Positions 49,631 to 62,800 of a stretch of 64,000 nt of DNA are shown piece by piece. How positions within the stretch are numbered: position 1 is the first letter of the stretch; each line of letters opens with the position of its first letter. Source of the DNA: Antedon mediterranea (lineage: Eukaryota > Echinodermata > Crinoidea > Comatulida > Antedonidae); contig NC_092680.1 of NCBI RefSeq assembly GCF_964355755.1, positions 5,371,001-5,435,000 on the forward strand, read 5' to 3'. Both the position numbers and the translations under genes were made by a program. The notes beneath the pieces are model-generated. The model had not been told where the DNA came from. It was given only the letters and a program-made list of their open reading frames with translations, and made no database searches.

Positions 49631-50752
49631 TTATCTTTGTTCATTTTTTTTTTTTGCCTTTAGAACATGAGGCCTTGGATTCGTATCAACTCCACCTCTG
49701 GCTTTAAAAAGCGCTTCTAATATGGTATTATTATATTCCAAAACATTTGGCGCACGCATATCATCGGTTGCACTGTTTTGCTTTAAAAGTTCATCCATTC
49801 GTTTGGAAATGTCAGAACTTGACCTTAGTGCCATAGCATGGTTTGGACTTTGCATCAAAGTGTATGTAATTTCTCGAATACTTGAAATTTTAGAAGAAGC
49901 CAAGTTAACTTCCTTTACATGGGTGTTAAGTAACTTCAGATGATGTTGGTGAGTTGATTGAAGGTCCTGTAATTGGTCTTTCTTGTAACCTTCAATTAGT
50001 TTGATTAAATTATCGGCTTCTTCTTTTATTTTCACTTCACACTTTTTGCAATTAGACATCTCCAATGTCTTTTTTCTTTGAAGCTGTTCTGCAATGTCTT
50101 GAAAGCTAACCAATCTTTCATCTGCTTCTTTAATCAAGGTTGTTGAAAGGACTGTGAACGCTTCAAAAGCATTTTTTATATTTATTATGTCATGACCATC
50201 ATTTTTAGGATGCTCAACCTGTATGCAGCTTACACAAACTGGAATCTTGCACGAGTCGCAATAGAAATGAAGTGACATATTATGTTCGAAGCAATACACA
50301 GATTTAGAAGCCAAACGCTCAGCAGGACTGATTGTTGTGTATTCTTCCATCGTAATTATGCAATGATGTTTTGACATCTTCATTTTTGTATGATCATTTC
50401 TGTGGAATGTACAATATAGTTCATCACATTCTTGACAGAAGAAGCATGCCGCAGTACTACAAAGACTACAGGTTGAAGCAGTCTTCTCTTCCAATGAAGT
50501 AACATAGTCTAACATGCCACTGATAAATATGTTGTTCTTCAGGTTTTGAAGGCCTCCTTCTGGAATCTGGCAGACTTCACGACAAGTTGGGCAGCTGAGT
50601 AACCCGTTGCTTGTCTTCACCCATTCCTCAAGACATCCAAGACAGAATGAATGAACACACGTTAGAATCTTTGGGCTTGTAAATCGATTCATACATACAG
50701 GACACTCGAGTGCTGAGGCTTCAATTCCATCGATCACTTCTTTAGATGCCAT
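49631..50752 (-). CDS. TRIM-like RING/B-box protein, single coding exon
   Basis: 373 residues from ATG at 50752 (MASKEVIDGIEASALECPVC). The start is preceded by TTTTTTAG, a splice acceptor at 50763-50764, so the open frame upstream to 50818 is intron or UTR, not coding. RING (CPVCMNRF...CVHSFCLGC...CPTC), B-box 1, B-box 2 (CFEHNMSLHFYCDSC) and coiled coil align nearly residue for residue with the last exon of the neighbouring death-domain gene. The C-terminus differs: LEALFKARGGVDTNPR then a basic KAKKKNEQR. No death domains or C-terminal ligand domain. Predicted cytosolic ubiquitin ligase. Confidence 0.9.
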   Translation of the reverse strand: MASKEVIDGIEASALECPVCMNRFTSPKILTCVHSFCLGCLEEWVKTSNGLLSCPTCREVCQIPEGGLQNLKNNIFISGMLDYVTSLEEKTASTCSLCSTAACFFCQECDELYCTFHRNDHTKMKMSKHHCIITMEEYTTISPAERLASKSVYCFEHNMSLHFYCDSCKIPVCVSCIQVEHPKNDGHDIINIKNAFEAFTVLSTTLIKEADERLVSFQDIAEQLQRKKTLEMSNCKKCEVKIKEEADNLIKLIEGYKKDQLQDLQSTHQHHLKLLNTHVKEVNLASSKISSIREITYTLMQSPNHAMALRSSSDISKRMDELLKQNSATDDMRAPNVLEYNNTILEALFKARGGVDTNPRPHVLKAKKKNEQR

Positions 50753-50762
50753 AATAGTAATA

Positions 50763-53700
50763 CTAAAAAAGAAACGGTAGATATAATTTGTGATTGATAC
50801 TAAGTCTATGTTGACCATTGATTCAGTAGACTTAGTCTTTCACATCTCAATAAAAAACAGTTTGGCCTACAATTTTCATTCGATTAACACGCTGATACTT
50901 ACCGAATGTAGCAGCCACTATAAGCCAATTTATCTGGAAGCGTTACTACCTTTGTACCTTATAATTTGAATGGATATGTTTGAACTGGTTCGTCTAACTA
51001 ACTAAGACTATGTTAATATATAACATAATCAATATGTATTGATATCATTGCATTGGTGGCACTTCAATCAACGCAATGTGCGTCGAAACATAAAGAGAAT
51101 TAACATGGTCGAAGTAATAGGCCTATTGATGTATAATGTGGAACAAAGCAATGAGAATTGTTTTCAAAATAATTTACTCGGATTAAACAATATGTCACAC
51201 GTTCGTTTGCCGTAATGTTTTATAAATAATCATCTTAGTTGGTGTTTTTTTCTGGTATAAAACTATGCTTCATCGCAATCGTCGTATTGCGAATGATGTG
51301 TACGTTGAATTTGTGATAAAGTGCTGAGTAGTAAGCTCTTTTTGCTAACAGATACTTCTCTAATACATACTGAAAACTGAGGACACTGATGTAACGGACC
51401 CACAACAGCCAGTGCTGCACCTCGGTACGGTACCCATAGTAAATCTCTACTCCTTCACACTTCGACAGATAAATAAAAATGAAATGTATCATTCTATATT
51501 AAACCTATTTATAGAATATTTATATATGAATCTACACTCTTCTTTTTATATCCATTGTTTAAATATATATTTAAACACTTGCTCTGACTGATTATAATAA
51601 TTGTATAACCACAGTATATCCGGTAGGTTGACATCCAGTATTGGTTCTGTCTATTATATCGTAGATTTGCATTACAGTCATACTGTTTACACTGAACCTT
51701 CAAAGAAAATAAAAGACAATACACTTTTTCAAACACTCATCGATCGCTATAATTCGTCATTATTTTGACTATCCCGACACCTGTCATGACATAATGAGTC
51801 ATAACCACTTTAGACTCGGTTACAGACTGCAAACAAGTCCGGCATTTAAATGATCAATGTTTGGAATCATTGTGAACATCTGGGAGAATAAGCCTACGAA
51901 TTAGGCCTACTTTTTTTTAATCATTCGTTGGTATTTATTCATAAAACAAAAAGATTGAAACATGGCAGCAAAAATGGTGAAGTCCGTTTCAATTTACAAA
52001 ATATGTATAGGCTAAAATAGGTTAAAAGTACTTTAAACATTGTTTTTAAAAAAGGCTGCTATTATTATATAGGTCATAAATAACAAATTGAACATCAAGA
52101 AAACAGTAAAGCTACATAAAAGGGCAGGGGGTTTTTTTTCGGTCAGAATGTTTAAAATTGATAATCCAATTACAGTTCAATTATTTCAATGATTACTGAT
52201 CTGTTTTATATTTAGCTGGTCTTCATCAAAGTATTATTTAAAAAATATTCTGTTTACACTCTCTTTTAATAAGACAGGTTGAGAGGTGTAACATGGGCTG
52301 ATAAATCAAATCACCATCATCATGACTTACAGTTTTATACCATTTTCCTCATGGTGTTGTGTTTTGTCTGTATAGTTTTCAATAAAATACACCGCTGTCC
52401 GATTTATGACACGTCACATTATATCAGTAGGCTAATATTATAAGTTCTTTTGTCGTATAATTAACCGCAATAATTTTGCGTATGACTCGAGTTTTTGGTA
52501 GGTTTTACCATAATAAAGAGTAACGCTTTGATCGCTGGTTTATTTTATTATTAAGTTTATGCTACAATATTATAGCACTTTTGTTTTGTTGTGGTTTTAA
52601 TATTCCTTTTTGTAGGCCTACAGGTGAATGGTACGAAGAGAATGTCTTTAACGTTACGTTAGACATAACAACAACTAACAACCTTTGCTGATGATTGATC
52701 CTAAAACTCTAAATTATACCTATATCTAATTTACAAATCTAATGTTTTCTATATTAAATAATCAAATTAATGTAGTTTGTTACAAATTTCACAAGAGAAA
52801 ATCCTGATATAACCTGCATTATAGTTAATATTTATGAAAGGAATATATTTTCCCCCTGAACAAATAATTTAAAAGAATGTTTTGTTGAGTATGCCATTTT
52901 AATGTCATATAATAGTTTTGTCGATAAGTCAGACAATTGTTTTGTTAAATGTAATCCTTTTGTCTTTTTATAAGTTAAATCATTATTTTTGTTTGGGTTT
53001 TTTTTTTCTGCAAAACTTCATAAAAACTGCAAAATTGCCTCATACAAAATTCGATTTTATGCAACTATATTTTGATGTTTTTAGAGGACAATTAAGATTT
53101 AGATTCTTCTTTCGTGATATAATATATTAATAAGCGTATTGGTTGGAATCTGCACAAACATTGACAAATATTGCTTCTCCGTGGTATTAAGTTAAAATTA
53201 TATACGTTCGAATCTGCTCAAACAGTAATAGCCGAACTTAGTGCAGTATACCATGGACAAATATTGTTCTAATCTGCTCAAACAGTACAGTAGGCCTAGT
53301 ATAGTCAGATAGATTAGTACAGTACCATGGACAAATATTACTTCCCCGTGATATTACGTAATGGTATAGGTACTCAGTAATTAACTCTCTCTATGACCAG
53401 GTTGATTGACCCGTAATTTAAAATACCACTATTTCCATAAAGACGTCTTTTCCGTAAAGGTATTCAGCCTTTAGGGCTGTGCCAGTCTCCATTGTTATAC
53501 TGTTTGCTCCGTCATTGGTCGGCGGATTTTCATGATCGAATGCCTTTGAATAGCTGTCAATGGATTCTATTGTTATTCAATTGCTTATTCATCACTGCTT
53601 CGGTGGAACACCCTGTTATTATTCAGTTTTAGTTATCACAAATACATTGCAACTACACACATAGAGTACAACTTCGTTCCATTTGGCTTGGCTATAATAC

Positions 53701-53841
53701 GAAAAAATTGGGATCGCTGCAGAAGCATATAAATATATTTTCCCGTTACAACAACCCTAATTATTGTGGATTTATTTGTGGATATGTTAAGGATTTGAGT
53801 TGATATACACCTGCTGTGAAATTCGTGTCATTTGTTACATA
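50763..53841. other. divergent intergenic region
   Basis: Between the minus-strand TRIM-like gene and the plus-strand Reeler-EGF gene; it must hold both promoters. I see no exon with recognisable content. A cluster of diverged repeats lies at 53143-53360. Confidence 0.55.
53143..53360. repeat. diverged local repeats
   Basis: AATCTGCTCAAACAGTA occurs at about 53213 and 53271 (and as AATCTGCACAAACA at 53147). ACAAATATTGCTTCTCCGTG resembles ACAAATATTACTTCCCCGTG at about 53330. Old tandem or transposon-derived repeats. Confidence 0.55.
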
Positions 53842-56807
53842 ATGGATACCGTTAGGAAATACACCTTTCTGTTAACAATTGGAGCTATATTTTTTACTGG
53901 AAGGGTGAATTGCTATAGTACAGGTGGTCCGATACAGGCTTGTAGTAATATGCTGCCTGGACATTATAATACACCTGAACAAACTGTGCCATCTCCATAC
54001 ACTGTTACTGCAAGTACGACTATGTATTCGCCTGGAGATATCATTTCTGGTGAGTATATTGTGACTAAGTGGTGATTTTAGTTCTGTATGACAGTACTGA
54101 CAGCTAAGGAAACCCAACCCAACTGGCACTGGTCAAATTTATTCCCACTTCTGCTTACGTTTTCCTTTTAAAAAGGCACTTTTCGTAAAAAAAATAGGTT
54201 CGTTTGTACCCCTTCCCTCTTTTATAGATAAAATAATGTTCAGTAACTGATAATGCTTGTTGCTCTTAATTGTGTAATTAAAATAATAGTTTATGTACTA
54301 TAAAAGAAAAAAAAACACCATGTTTGAAAATGTCTACAGTGAAGGATTTACCAATTGACATTATTTCGTTATTATTATAATATATTAATGTAGGCCTACA
54401 GTACCTTCAAGTACACGTCATTATTTGCGCCATTGTCTACTGATGCATGTACAGTACTGCACAGTAATTTGTTTATGTAACAACTTAATACAGGTATATC
54501 AGTATTACAAAAACGTATGTTTAATGGAAAGCATTTTAATCTCTCACCGGGGATAAGTTTCAATCATTTGCTACTTTTGCACTTATATATAAACTTGTAG
54601 AAATTGTCGGAATAGTTTTTTTTTTAAATAATCAATACTTTCTTTTTTACAATTGTCAAATCATATGGTTTTTACCGTTGATTTAGCACTTGTCTGTGTG
54701 TCTTTTGTTAGATCCTAGAGTGAATAATCTGGTTAATAAGGACCTGTACAATAGCAAAAACCCTGAACAACACTGACTGTGGCGTGTGCTGTATGAGTCA
54801 TTTAAGTACCTCACAATGTTACTCCCACTTAAAATGTGAATGATAACTCCCACCGTGTCTACCTACAGGTAGTATATAGGGATTTTATATTGTTAATGTA
54901 ACACCGATAATATAAGTTTTTCTACAAGATTTATTTTTCAATGATATGTAATTGTTACCCATGTAAATATTTGTAATAAAAATTCGGAATAATATGTAGT
55001 AATAATTGATTTAAATTTTCTTTAAGAAAAATACTTAAAATGTTTATAAATAACAGTAAATTCTGATTGATTGTCTATCTTTCCTAGAGCAACCTATTTT
55101 TAATTTTTAAACTTTGTCACGTTTGCAATCATTATACTGTACATTGCCGCAGTTCGCCTGAATATTTTGTTTCGTATGTTACTGTATTATGGAACAGGTT
55201 AATTTTAGGCCTATATACTATTATGAATAGTATTTATCCCAATAACATACATCGCCATTAGTAAATAAACATTACGTTTCTGGGGTAAAGATTTGCAAAA
55301 CGTATTTGTAGGCCTATTAATAACTGAAGGCGCTTGGGGTAGACTCATCATAGAACCAAGACCTTCAGTAAACTAGGCCTGTACGTAGATTTTAATTGGA
55401 AAACTGCAAGAAGTATAGGAAAAGTCTCCATTTAAATTGGTTTTGCAATCGGTTGGAAATGAAAATGTTCTCGCACTTTACAGTACAGTAGATCCTAACC
55501 TTTATTTGTTACTTTAGCACATGTACTGTAGCTAGACCATACATTTACCTTCCTCAATGAAAATGTTTTCAATTAATTGTAGGTGAAACCATCATAACGC
55601 AACAGTTTTTGAGTATTTTTTTAATCGAGGAAAATAAAAAATTGGAATGGGAGAATAAGAGTGTCATACCTTCATTAAAATAAAAATCATTGTAATAATA
55701 AATGCAATATGTTGATTTTGCTATTGTTGATATATAGTTTTCGTACATAGTCCTGGAAAGATCTTTTAAGTTTCTCGACGTTTCGATCAAACATACTTTG
55801 ATCGACGTCCGCGGGTTTGAGAATGTAGAAAGCTAAGGAATCCAGTAGAGTTTGCTATTATTTTGAGAAATACAGAAAAATGTCTCTGAATTCCTACAAT
55901 TTTTCTTGTTTATGGTTTAATTAGTTCAAAATTGTTATAGAATGGGCTTACACTAATGCAAGTTTATTTTTCTTTTTACATTTCAGTGAGTCTTTCTGCG
56001 TCTAGCACTCGCCCATTTAAAGGAATGATGGTACAGGCTAGAGAAATAATGGGCTCAGAAGCTGTAGGTACATTTCAAAACGTTAATCAAGAGAACGAAT
56101 ATTTTGTCCATTGTAATGGACATTTCAGCGCACTCAGCCATAATAGTAATAAGAGTAAATATTCCTTAACGTATCAGTGGAAATCTCCTATTGATTCTAC
56201 AACTGATATTGAATTCTTGTAAGTACTATTTATAAATTATTATTATTGATGATTATATATGATTGGAATATGCCATAAATATCCGACAAACCTGGTTACT
56301 GTAGTTCTACCCAGCATTGACCTCTGTACTGTATATAACTAGGGGCAGGGAAGAGTTAACTCTTCCCTGTAATTTAACTCTTCCCTGCTAGGGGTTACCG
56401 TACGTTAATTCATAGAGGTATAATTGAAAGTATTATCTTCTTCATGTTTGACTAGGGTGTTTGGTCTTATAGATTGTTAAAAAATAATTCGAATTATAAG
56501 CTTGATTGATTGATTTGGAGTATACTATACAGTATACTATATTGTCTTTTTACTCTGCTCATAGTGCCATGTTAAAGCTCTATCTACACTGTGCCCAAAT
56601 ATGGAAATGATATGACGTCATCGTGTCCATATATGGGCAGATCACCTTTTTTTTCACATAGCGTTTGCTAGTGTAGACACAACTTAACATACAGTACTGT
56701 AATTTTTAACAAATTTACATTAAATAATATTTATATTTTCAGAGTTACGTTTGTAGAAGATTTTTCTACATTTTGGGTTAAACAACGATCAGCTACAATC
56801 AAAATTG
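53842..56807 (+). CDS. signal peptide and Reeler domain exons
   Basis: Three exons. After the signal peptide come [67 protein letters not shown] and YQWKSP, then [11 protein letters not shown], the ordered blocks of a Reeler domain including the two conserved cysteines. The middle exon boundary falls inside the domain. Confidence 0.88.
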
Positions 56808-59800
56808 GTAAGCAAATACACCACAGATAACGATTCATTTAGTATTTTTCTCAGTTTAAACAACATCTTCACCTCTTACAAAGTACTGTACAGTGTATTG
56901 AAATGTTTACATTTAAATACGACTAACATGTCACAGTTTTACCATGCTTGTATTGAGTTAAACCAATACAAAATAATAAAATGATCTATGATGAAAACGG
57001 ATTTGGCTTTAAAATATGGTTTTGTACTGTTAGGCCTACAGTATATTGTAATAATATAATAACAAAATTTATTGTAATAAAAATTACTTTTAAAGAGCCT
57101 TGTACTTCAAGTCCGTGTCAAAATGGTGGAACATGTTTTAACAGTGCCACCTTTGAACATTATTTCTGTAATTGCGTCGATGGATACACAGGCGCTAACT
57201 GTGACCAAGTCATTGCTGCTACGACTCCACAACGTAAGTTATTCACTTATTTAATATGTATACGTATGTATTTGTCTGTCCTTTATACAGTAATTCTCTA
57301 AAATCTATACACTTTCCTTTTAATTCAATATGCTAAACAGTTTTCATTTTTAGAGAATACGGACGGCATTTAGTAAATCTGAATTGTCGTTTTATCGATA
57401 TCGAAGTATTTCGATTCTTTTCTAAACATTACAACATAGTACTCGGTGGCGCCAGGATTTGCTCGAAGGAGGGGTATGAGCGTGAATCCATTGTCGGGGC
57501 TGTCAAGGAGGTGGGGTTGGGGGTCGGTATTAGATTTTCCGCTCTCGCTACCACTGCATTAAATCTGATATAAATACTATATTTATTATACTTTTTTGTA
57601 TGTACTTTTTTTCACTACATGCCTTCCTTTCTACCAATGTTGCATAGCTGATGCATGCACTGTGTCGCTTTGTTGGAATGGAGGAAGTTGCATTGATCAG
57701 AGTACAGGGGACATTTCCAGCTTTATCTGCATTTGTCCCCCAGGTTTCGAAGGACCTTTGTGTAAAACAGAAGGTATTTTAACCTTAACCCAAACATTCA
57801 CTCCAATTCATAATTTGATTCATTGTTTTATCATTGGTTGTATCTTAGAGGTTGTTTTACATTTATAGCTTGTGTTTGCTTGTTTGTATTCATAAACTTA
57901 GTGAACATTTTGTCATTTGTAGAAATAATTCAAGGGCGGATCCGGGATTATTTTAATGGGGGAATAGTATGGTAAAAATAGACAGTAGTTTTTAATGTTA
58001 CTGCTGTCATAGAGGTGGGGGAGCGCGTACCACAGTCACTTCAGGATCCGCCCTTATCATTGAATTGTATGCTGTGACATTACTTAGTTATTATACACAT
58101 TAGTTATTCTATGTTGCTCTTATATAAAATAAAAATCAATTGCATTTCATGAAATAGTGCATGCAGTTCTTTCACAATACATCTGAACTGGTAACAAGCG
58201 AACTTAATAAAACAAATAAAATTGAATTATTCAAGCTGGCTGAATTGTTTCACCTACAGTATGTACTACTAATATATTATTAGCAGTTCTATACTGTACG
58301 CATAGAAAGATAAAATAACTGACAGTTGTATGTCACAAACTTGTTGCGCAAACTTAAACAAGGAACAATACAAAGACAAATTATATATATTCATTTGAAT
58401 GAGTATTTGATTTGATAAGGCATTTTTAGCATCTAATTATTTTTCAAAACATTTTAAGTACTGCTTGTTCTTCACGTTATGTCATACATTTTTCAGTGAC
58501 GTATCTTCTTCCTAAACACGAATTTCTCTTCTGATTCTTTTACATTTTTTATTCTGAATATTTTTGATAGCAGTTTTGCTTTGATAGTTGTTTTATTAGT
58601 ACTGGTCCTCAAACACACAATGTCTTTGTTTGCTATTATTTATCTACCACAAGGCACTCTTTGTTGAATGGTATGTTATTACTTATTCATATATACGGAT
58701 TAAAGCAAGTTGGTCAGAAGGAATAGGAAAGTACAGATTGGGTTTAGTTTCTCATTCAAAGGTTTATTATGCAGAAAGTAAAGTACACTACATATACTGT
58801 ACACTGTACTGTATAACACCTAGACAATTCAGAGCACGTTGTGAACTTTTTCTTAAACGTACAGTAGTAATAAAATAAGTCATTCAGGTGTTTTTAAATA
58901 ATGGTTTTCTCTCACTTTCATTTCAACTTTAATGGAAATCACGGAATTTACTCAACATCTCAATACAATGTAATTGTGATATACTACAATTTGTGTTATG
59001 TGAATAATGATTATAACCCACAGTACCGATATTGCCATGCGATTCGAACCCATGCTTTAATGGTGGTATTTGTGATCCTCTCACTGGAAACGAGGGATAT
59101 CAGTGTTTCTGCCCTGTGGGTTCTGGTGGCTCTCATTGTGAATTGTATTCAGGTAATTTACATCATTCAGGGTTTGTGTTTTTTCGATGACAATTGCTAC
59201 TGGTCTAAGACTTAAGTAAATGTGTAGGCTTATTGGGAAAAATCACCTTGTTTATTATGAAACCGATTAAACTTTTGAATAATCACAGGAGTAAGCAATA
59301 TAAAAAGGTAATGACAAAAAAACATTGTTAAATATAAAAAAGAAAACTAAAGCATGATTTAAAATGAAATAGTGTATGTGATTTGCATAATTGACGGGTT
59401 TAAATGCTTGTTAACGCTCTTGCATTGTTTTAGCCTGATTTTGTACAACAGTATCATCAAATCAATGTTTTACCCATATTTTTAATGTGAATGCTGCTCT
59501 GATTTTGTTGACAGCCCCTTGTGATTCTAGTCCATGTATGAACGGGGGTTATTGTGAAAATACATCAGGGGGAAGTGGATATCAATGCTTGTGTTCAGGA
59601 GGTTACTTTGGCCAACTATGTGAACTCGAACCAGGTGATTATGAAGAAGGATTATGATAAATGTATAATGTATTACCACAGTAGCTATAAAATAATTCTC
59701 GCCACATAACAGTGTTTTCCCGCAAAACATCATTTTTTAAATTAGAATTATGGACCGAATTTGGCCTGTCAAAAGTTAATAGTTATTGGTTTTTTTGATT

Positions 59801-62800
59801 GGAAAAGAAGTAAATTGTAAAAATTTGCGCAGTTGAAATATTATGGAATGCCCGGAGCACATAGTGAGAACAGTTTCGCCAATCAAATAAAATTAAACAG
59901 GATAAATATATTCCTAATCCGAGGCACATATATAACCACAATTAGATTCAAAACTCTTACGTCCACTGGCGCACATTATAGATAATCTCGAAAGGTGCAA
60001 CTTCAGGGATAGTAATTGATTGATTTGATTGATTGATTCATAATATATATTTTACCATTACTGGTATTATTAGATATACATGCAGACCCCTGTGCCTCGT
60101 ACCCCTGCTACAATAATGGTATTTGTGAGGTAATTTACTACAGTACTAGTACTTTCCAGTGTTCCTGTACTTCTGAACATTTTGGTGTTCGTTGTGAATT
60201 TCCACAAGGTAAATATTCGTGAGGTACACTGTAGCTTACAGTATATTTTTTTGATTCATGCATTTTCTCATACTGTACATAGTAACCGAGGTTTAATGCA
60301 TGATCTTTCTTAAGATAATTTTGAGAATTGAGCAAGCCAATATTCCAAAAGAAGAAGACTACAGTATGTCTGGTCCACTCACCCGGGTCTTGTTTGCATG
60401 TAGGTCTATTATGGATATTAGAAGTGTGTGAAGTTTGCCTGGAGTAGACCAATTATACGCAAATATGTCTATATTCTAAGTCAACCATTTTAGTATCAAT
60501 ATCTCAGTGACCTGAGTTTGGTAACCTCTTAATAATGATAATAAGACCAGTCTGAAAAGGTCCATTTTGATATAATCTACTCTGATTCTTAACAGCCTCT
60601 TGTGAATCCAACCCGTGTCTGAACGGGGGTTACTGTGAAAACACAGCAGGTGACAGTGGATACCAATGCTACTGTATAGGCAGTTTCTTTGGCCAACTAT
60701 GTGAATTAGAGCCAGGTACAGTCCTATTTACATTTCATAGGATATCTGGGGACGCAGCACCTTAACAAATTAGTATCAACTAAACTGCATATTGTACTGT
60801 AGGCCTATATAATCCTGTAAAATGTGCGGTAAACTAATTGCTGCTGTAGTGTTGTTGCAACAAAAGTCATATAATATAACCAGCTATTATTTGATAGAAT
60901 GTGAAAGCCTAGAAAACTGCTACTTCTTTTCATAATCATAAAAGAAAATATATTGTACAATTATTATACTCTGCAGTTGATTCACCATATTGTAATAACT
61001 AACATCCTGGTTTCATTAGATAACTTTGCTGAGCCTTGCTCCTCTTCTCCTTGTGTGAATGGTGGGTACTGTCAACACTTGTATCAGATTGATACCACTG
61101 CTTATCAGTGTTTCTGTACAGCAGGTTTTTCTGGTACTCTTTGTGAAATTCCACCAGGTAATTATCCTTCTATCTTACCTTAATTGGACAGTTTTTAGAG
61201 GAAGGTTTTCCAAGCATACGGGTAAACTAAAGACATAGTATTATAACAACATTTATAGCACTGCTCAGCTTAAAAAAAAACCATGTAAAGTTACATTAAA
61301 TACTAATATACAGATAATATCGGTTTAAAAGCCATTAGTGTTAAAAAAATCATGTTGGTAATAACGTAATTAATTTATCAAGTCGTTCTGTAAACCACCA
61401 GACTTTTCAAAAATTTTACGCCAAAGCATCTGTTGATTCTATTGTTCCTAAAATATTATTAATTTTTAAATGAGTCACATCAGGCAAGAGTTAAATATCA
61501 CTCTTCCCTGGTCACATGCACCATATTTTCTACAGTTTTTAGTGTTTTTGTAAATGTATTTAATAATGCTGTATTGAAACACATTCAGTGGATCCATGCG
61601 ACTCAAATCCATGCCTTGGTGATGCAAGCTGTCAAATGGAGGTTCTAGGCTACACCGTTGGTTACTTATGCCATTGTTCTGACAGCTACACAGGCTTGAG
61701 ATGTGAACAGGGTCCGGCAGGTACAAATAGTAAATTCGGTTTATATATAAATCTATGTTTGCCTATGCAAACTGTACAAATATCTCCACGTTCTATTTTG
61801 AAACTAGTATTAAAGGTTCTTGTTTTTATAATTTAAAGACATTCAGTACTATGAATTATTTGAAGCATTACATATTGTATATTTCATCATACAATTTAAA
61901 TTTATAGGCCATGGTTACAAAAAAAAAGATTATTAATAATATTTATGAATATGAATGCCCTTTTAACTGGTTGTAATAAAAAACAATACAATACACTATA
62001 TCTAATTTTTGTAATCAATGAATATACTGATTATTCCTTTGGCATTTAATTCCTTTAATTAACATTCAGTGGCCTAAATAGAATAATCAATTGTGAATAA
62101 TTAATTCATATGAATTAATTTAGTAGTTTAACTTTTAAATAATGCTTGTTCCAAACAATAGACTATTATAATTATATAATTATTAGGATATTCAATGGAC
62201 AATAATATATTTTTTTAAATATTTATCAAAGTACACAATGACTTTCATATATATGAATAACTTAATTCGCTACTTTTCGTTTGATATGAATTTAAAAAAC
62301 AAACCGAAAAAGTTAAGTTATATAAAACAAGGCCATATAGATGGCTGCAGTCGCGTGCTTAGTGTTTACCGACCGACCGACCAACCTACCAACTGACCAA
62401 AATTACTGAACATGTTTAAAAATGTTGAAATGTTTAAAAACAGTTATATTTTTTTAATTTACGCGTGCGTAGCCTGTCACTTTTGACGTGCTCGTATAAC
62501 ATAATTTCGAGTTGAAAAGTAAGTCAAGAAAACAGAAATCGGGCAAAAAGAGTGCGCAACAACATTTAACGCGCAGTGCGCGCGCAAAAATCTGCGCACT
62601 CATGGCAATTTTGTAAACGCTTAAAATTGCCTGAAACGTACTCTTATTTCGTCGAAAATAAATTTTGAAAATTTTAAGCGCGCCTACGCATGCGTTACAT
62701 GCGCTACGCACGTAATTGTATTTCCATATGATGATTTATGCCCTGAAATTTATGAGTACCAAATTTTATTTAATTGTGATTCATGGTTGTGAAGATATGA

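Noticed and set aside
50753-50818. 22-codon N-terminal extension of the TRIM-like paralogue
   Set aside because: A polypyrimidine tract and AG acceptor lie between it and the MASKEVI start, and the extension has no counterpart in the paralogue.
51235-51492. 85-codon minus-strand open frame upstream of the TRIM-like gene
   Set aside because: No recognisable domain, no death-domain pattern, biased A+T-rich composition; probably random.
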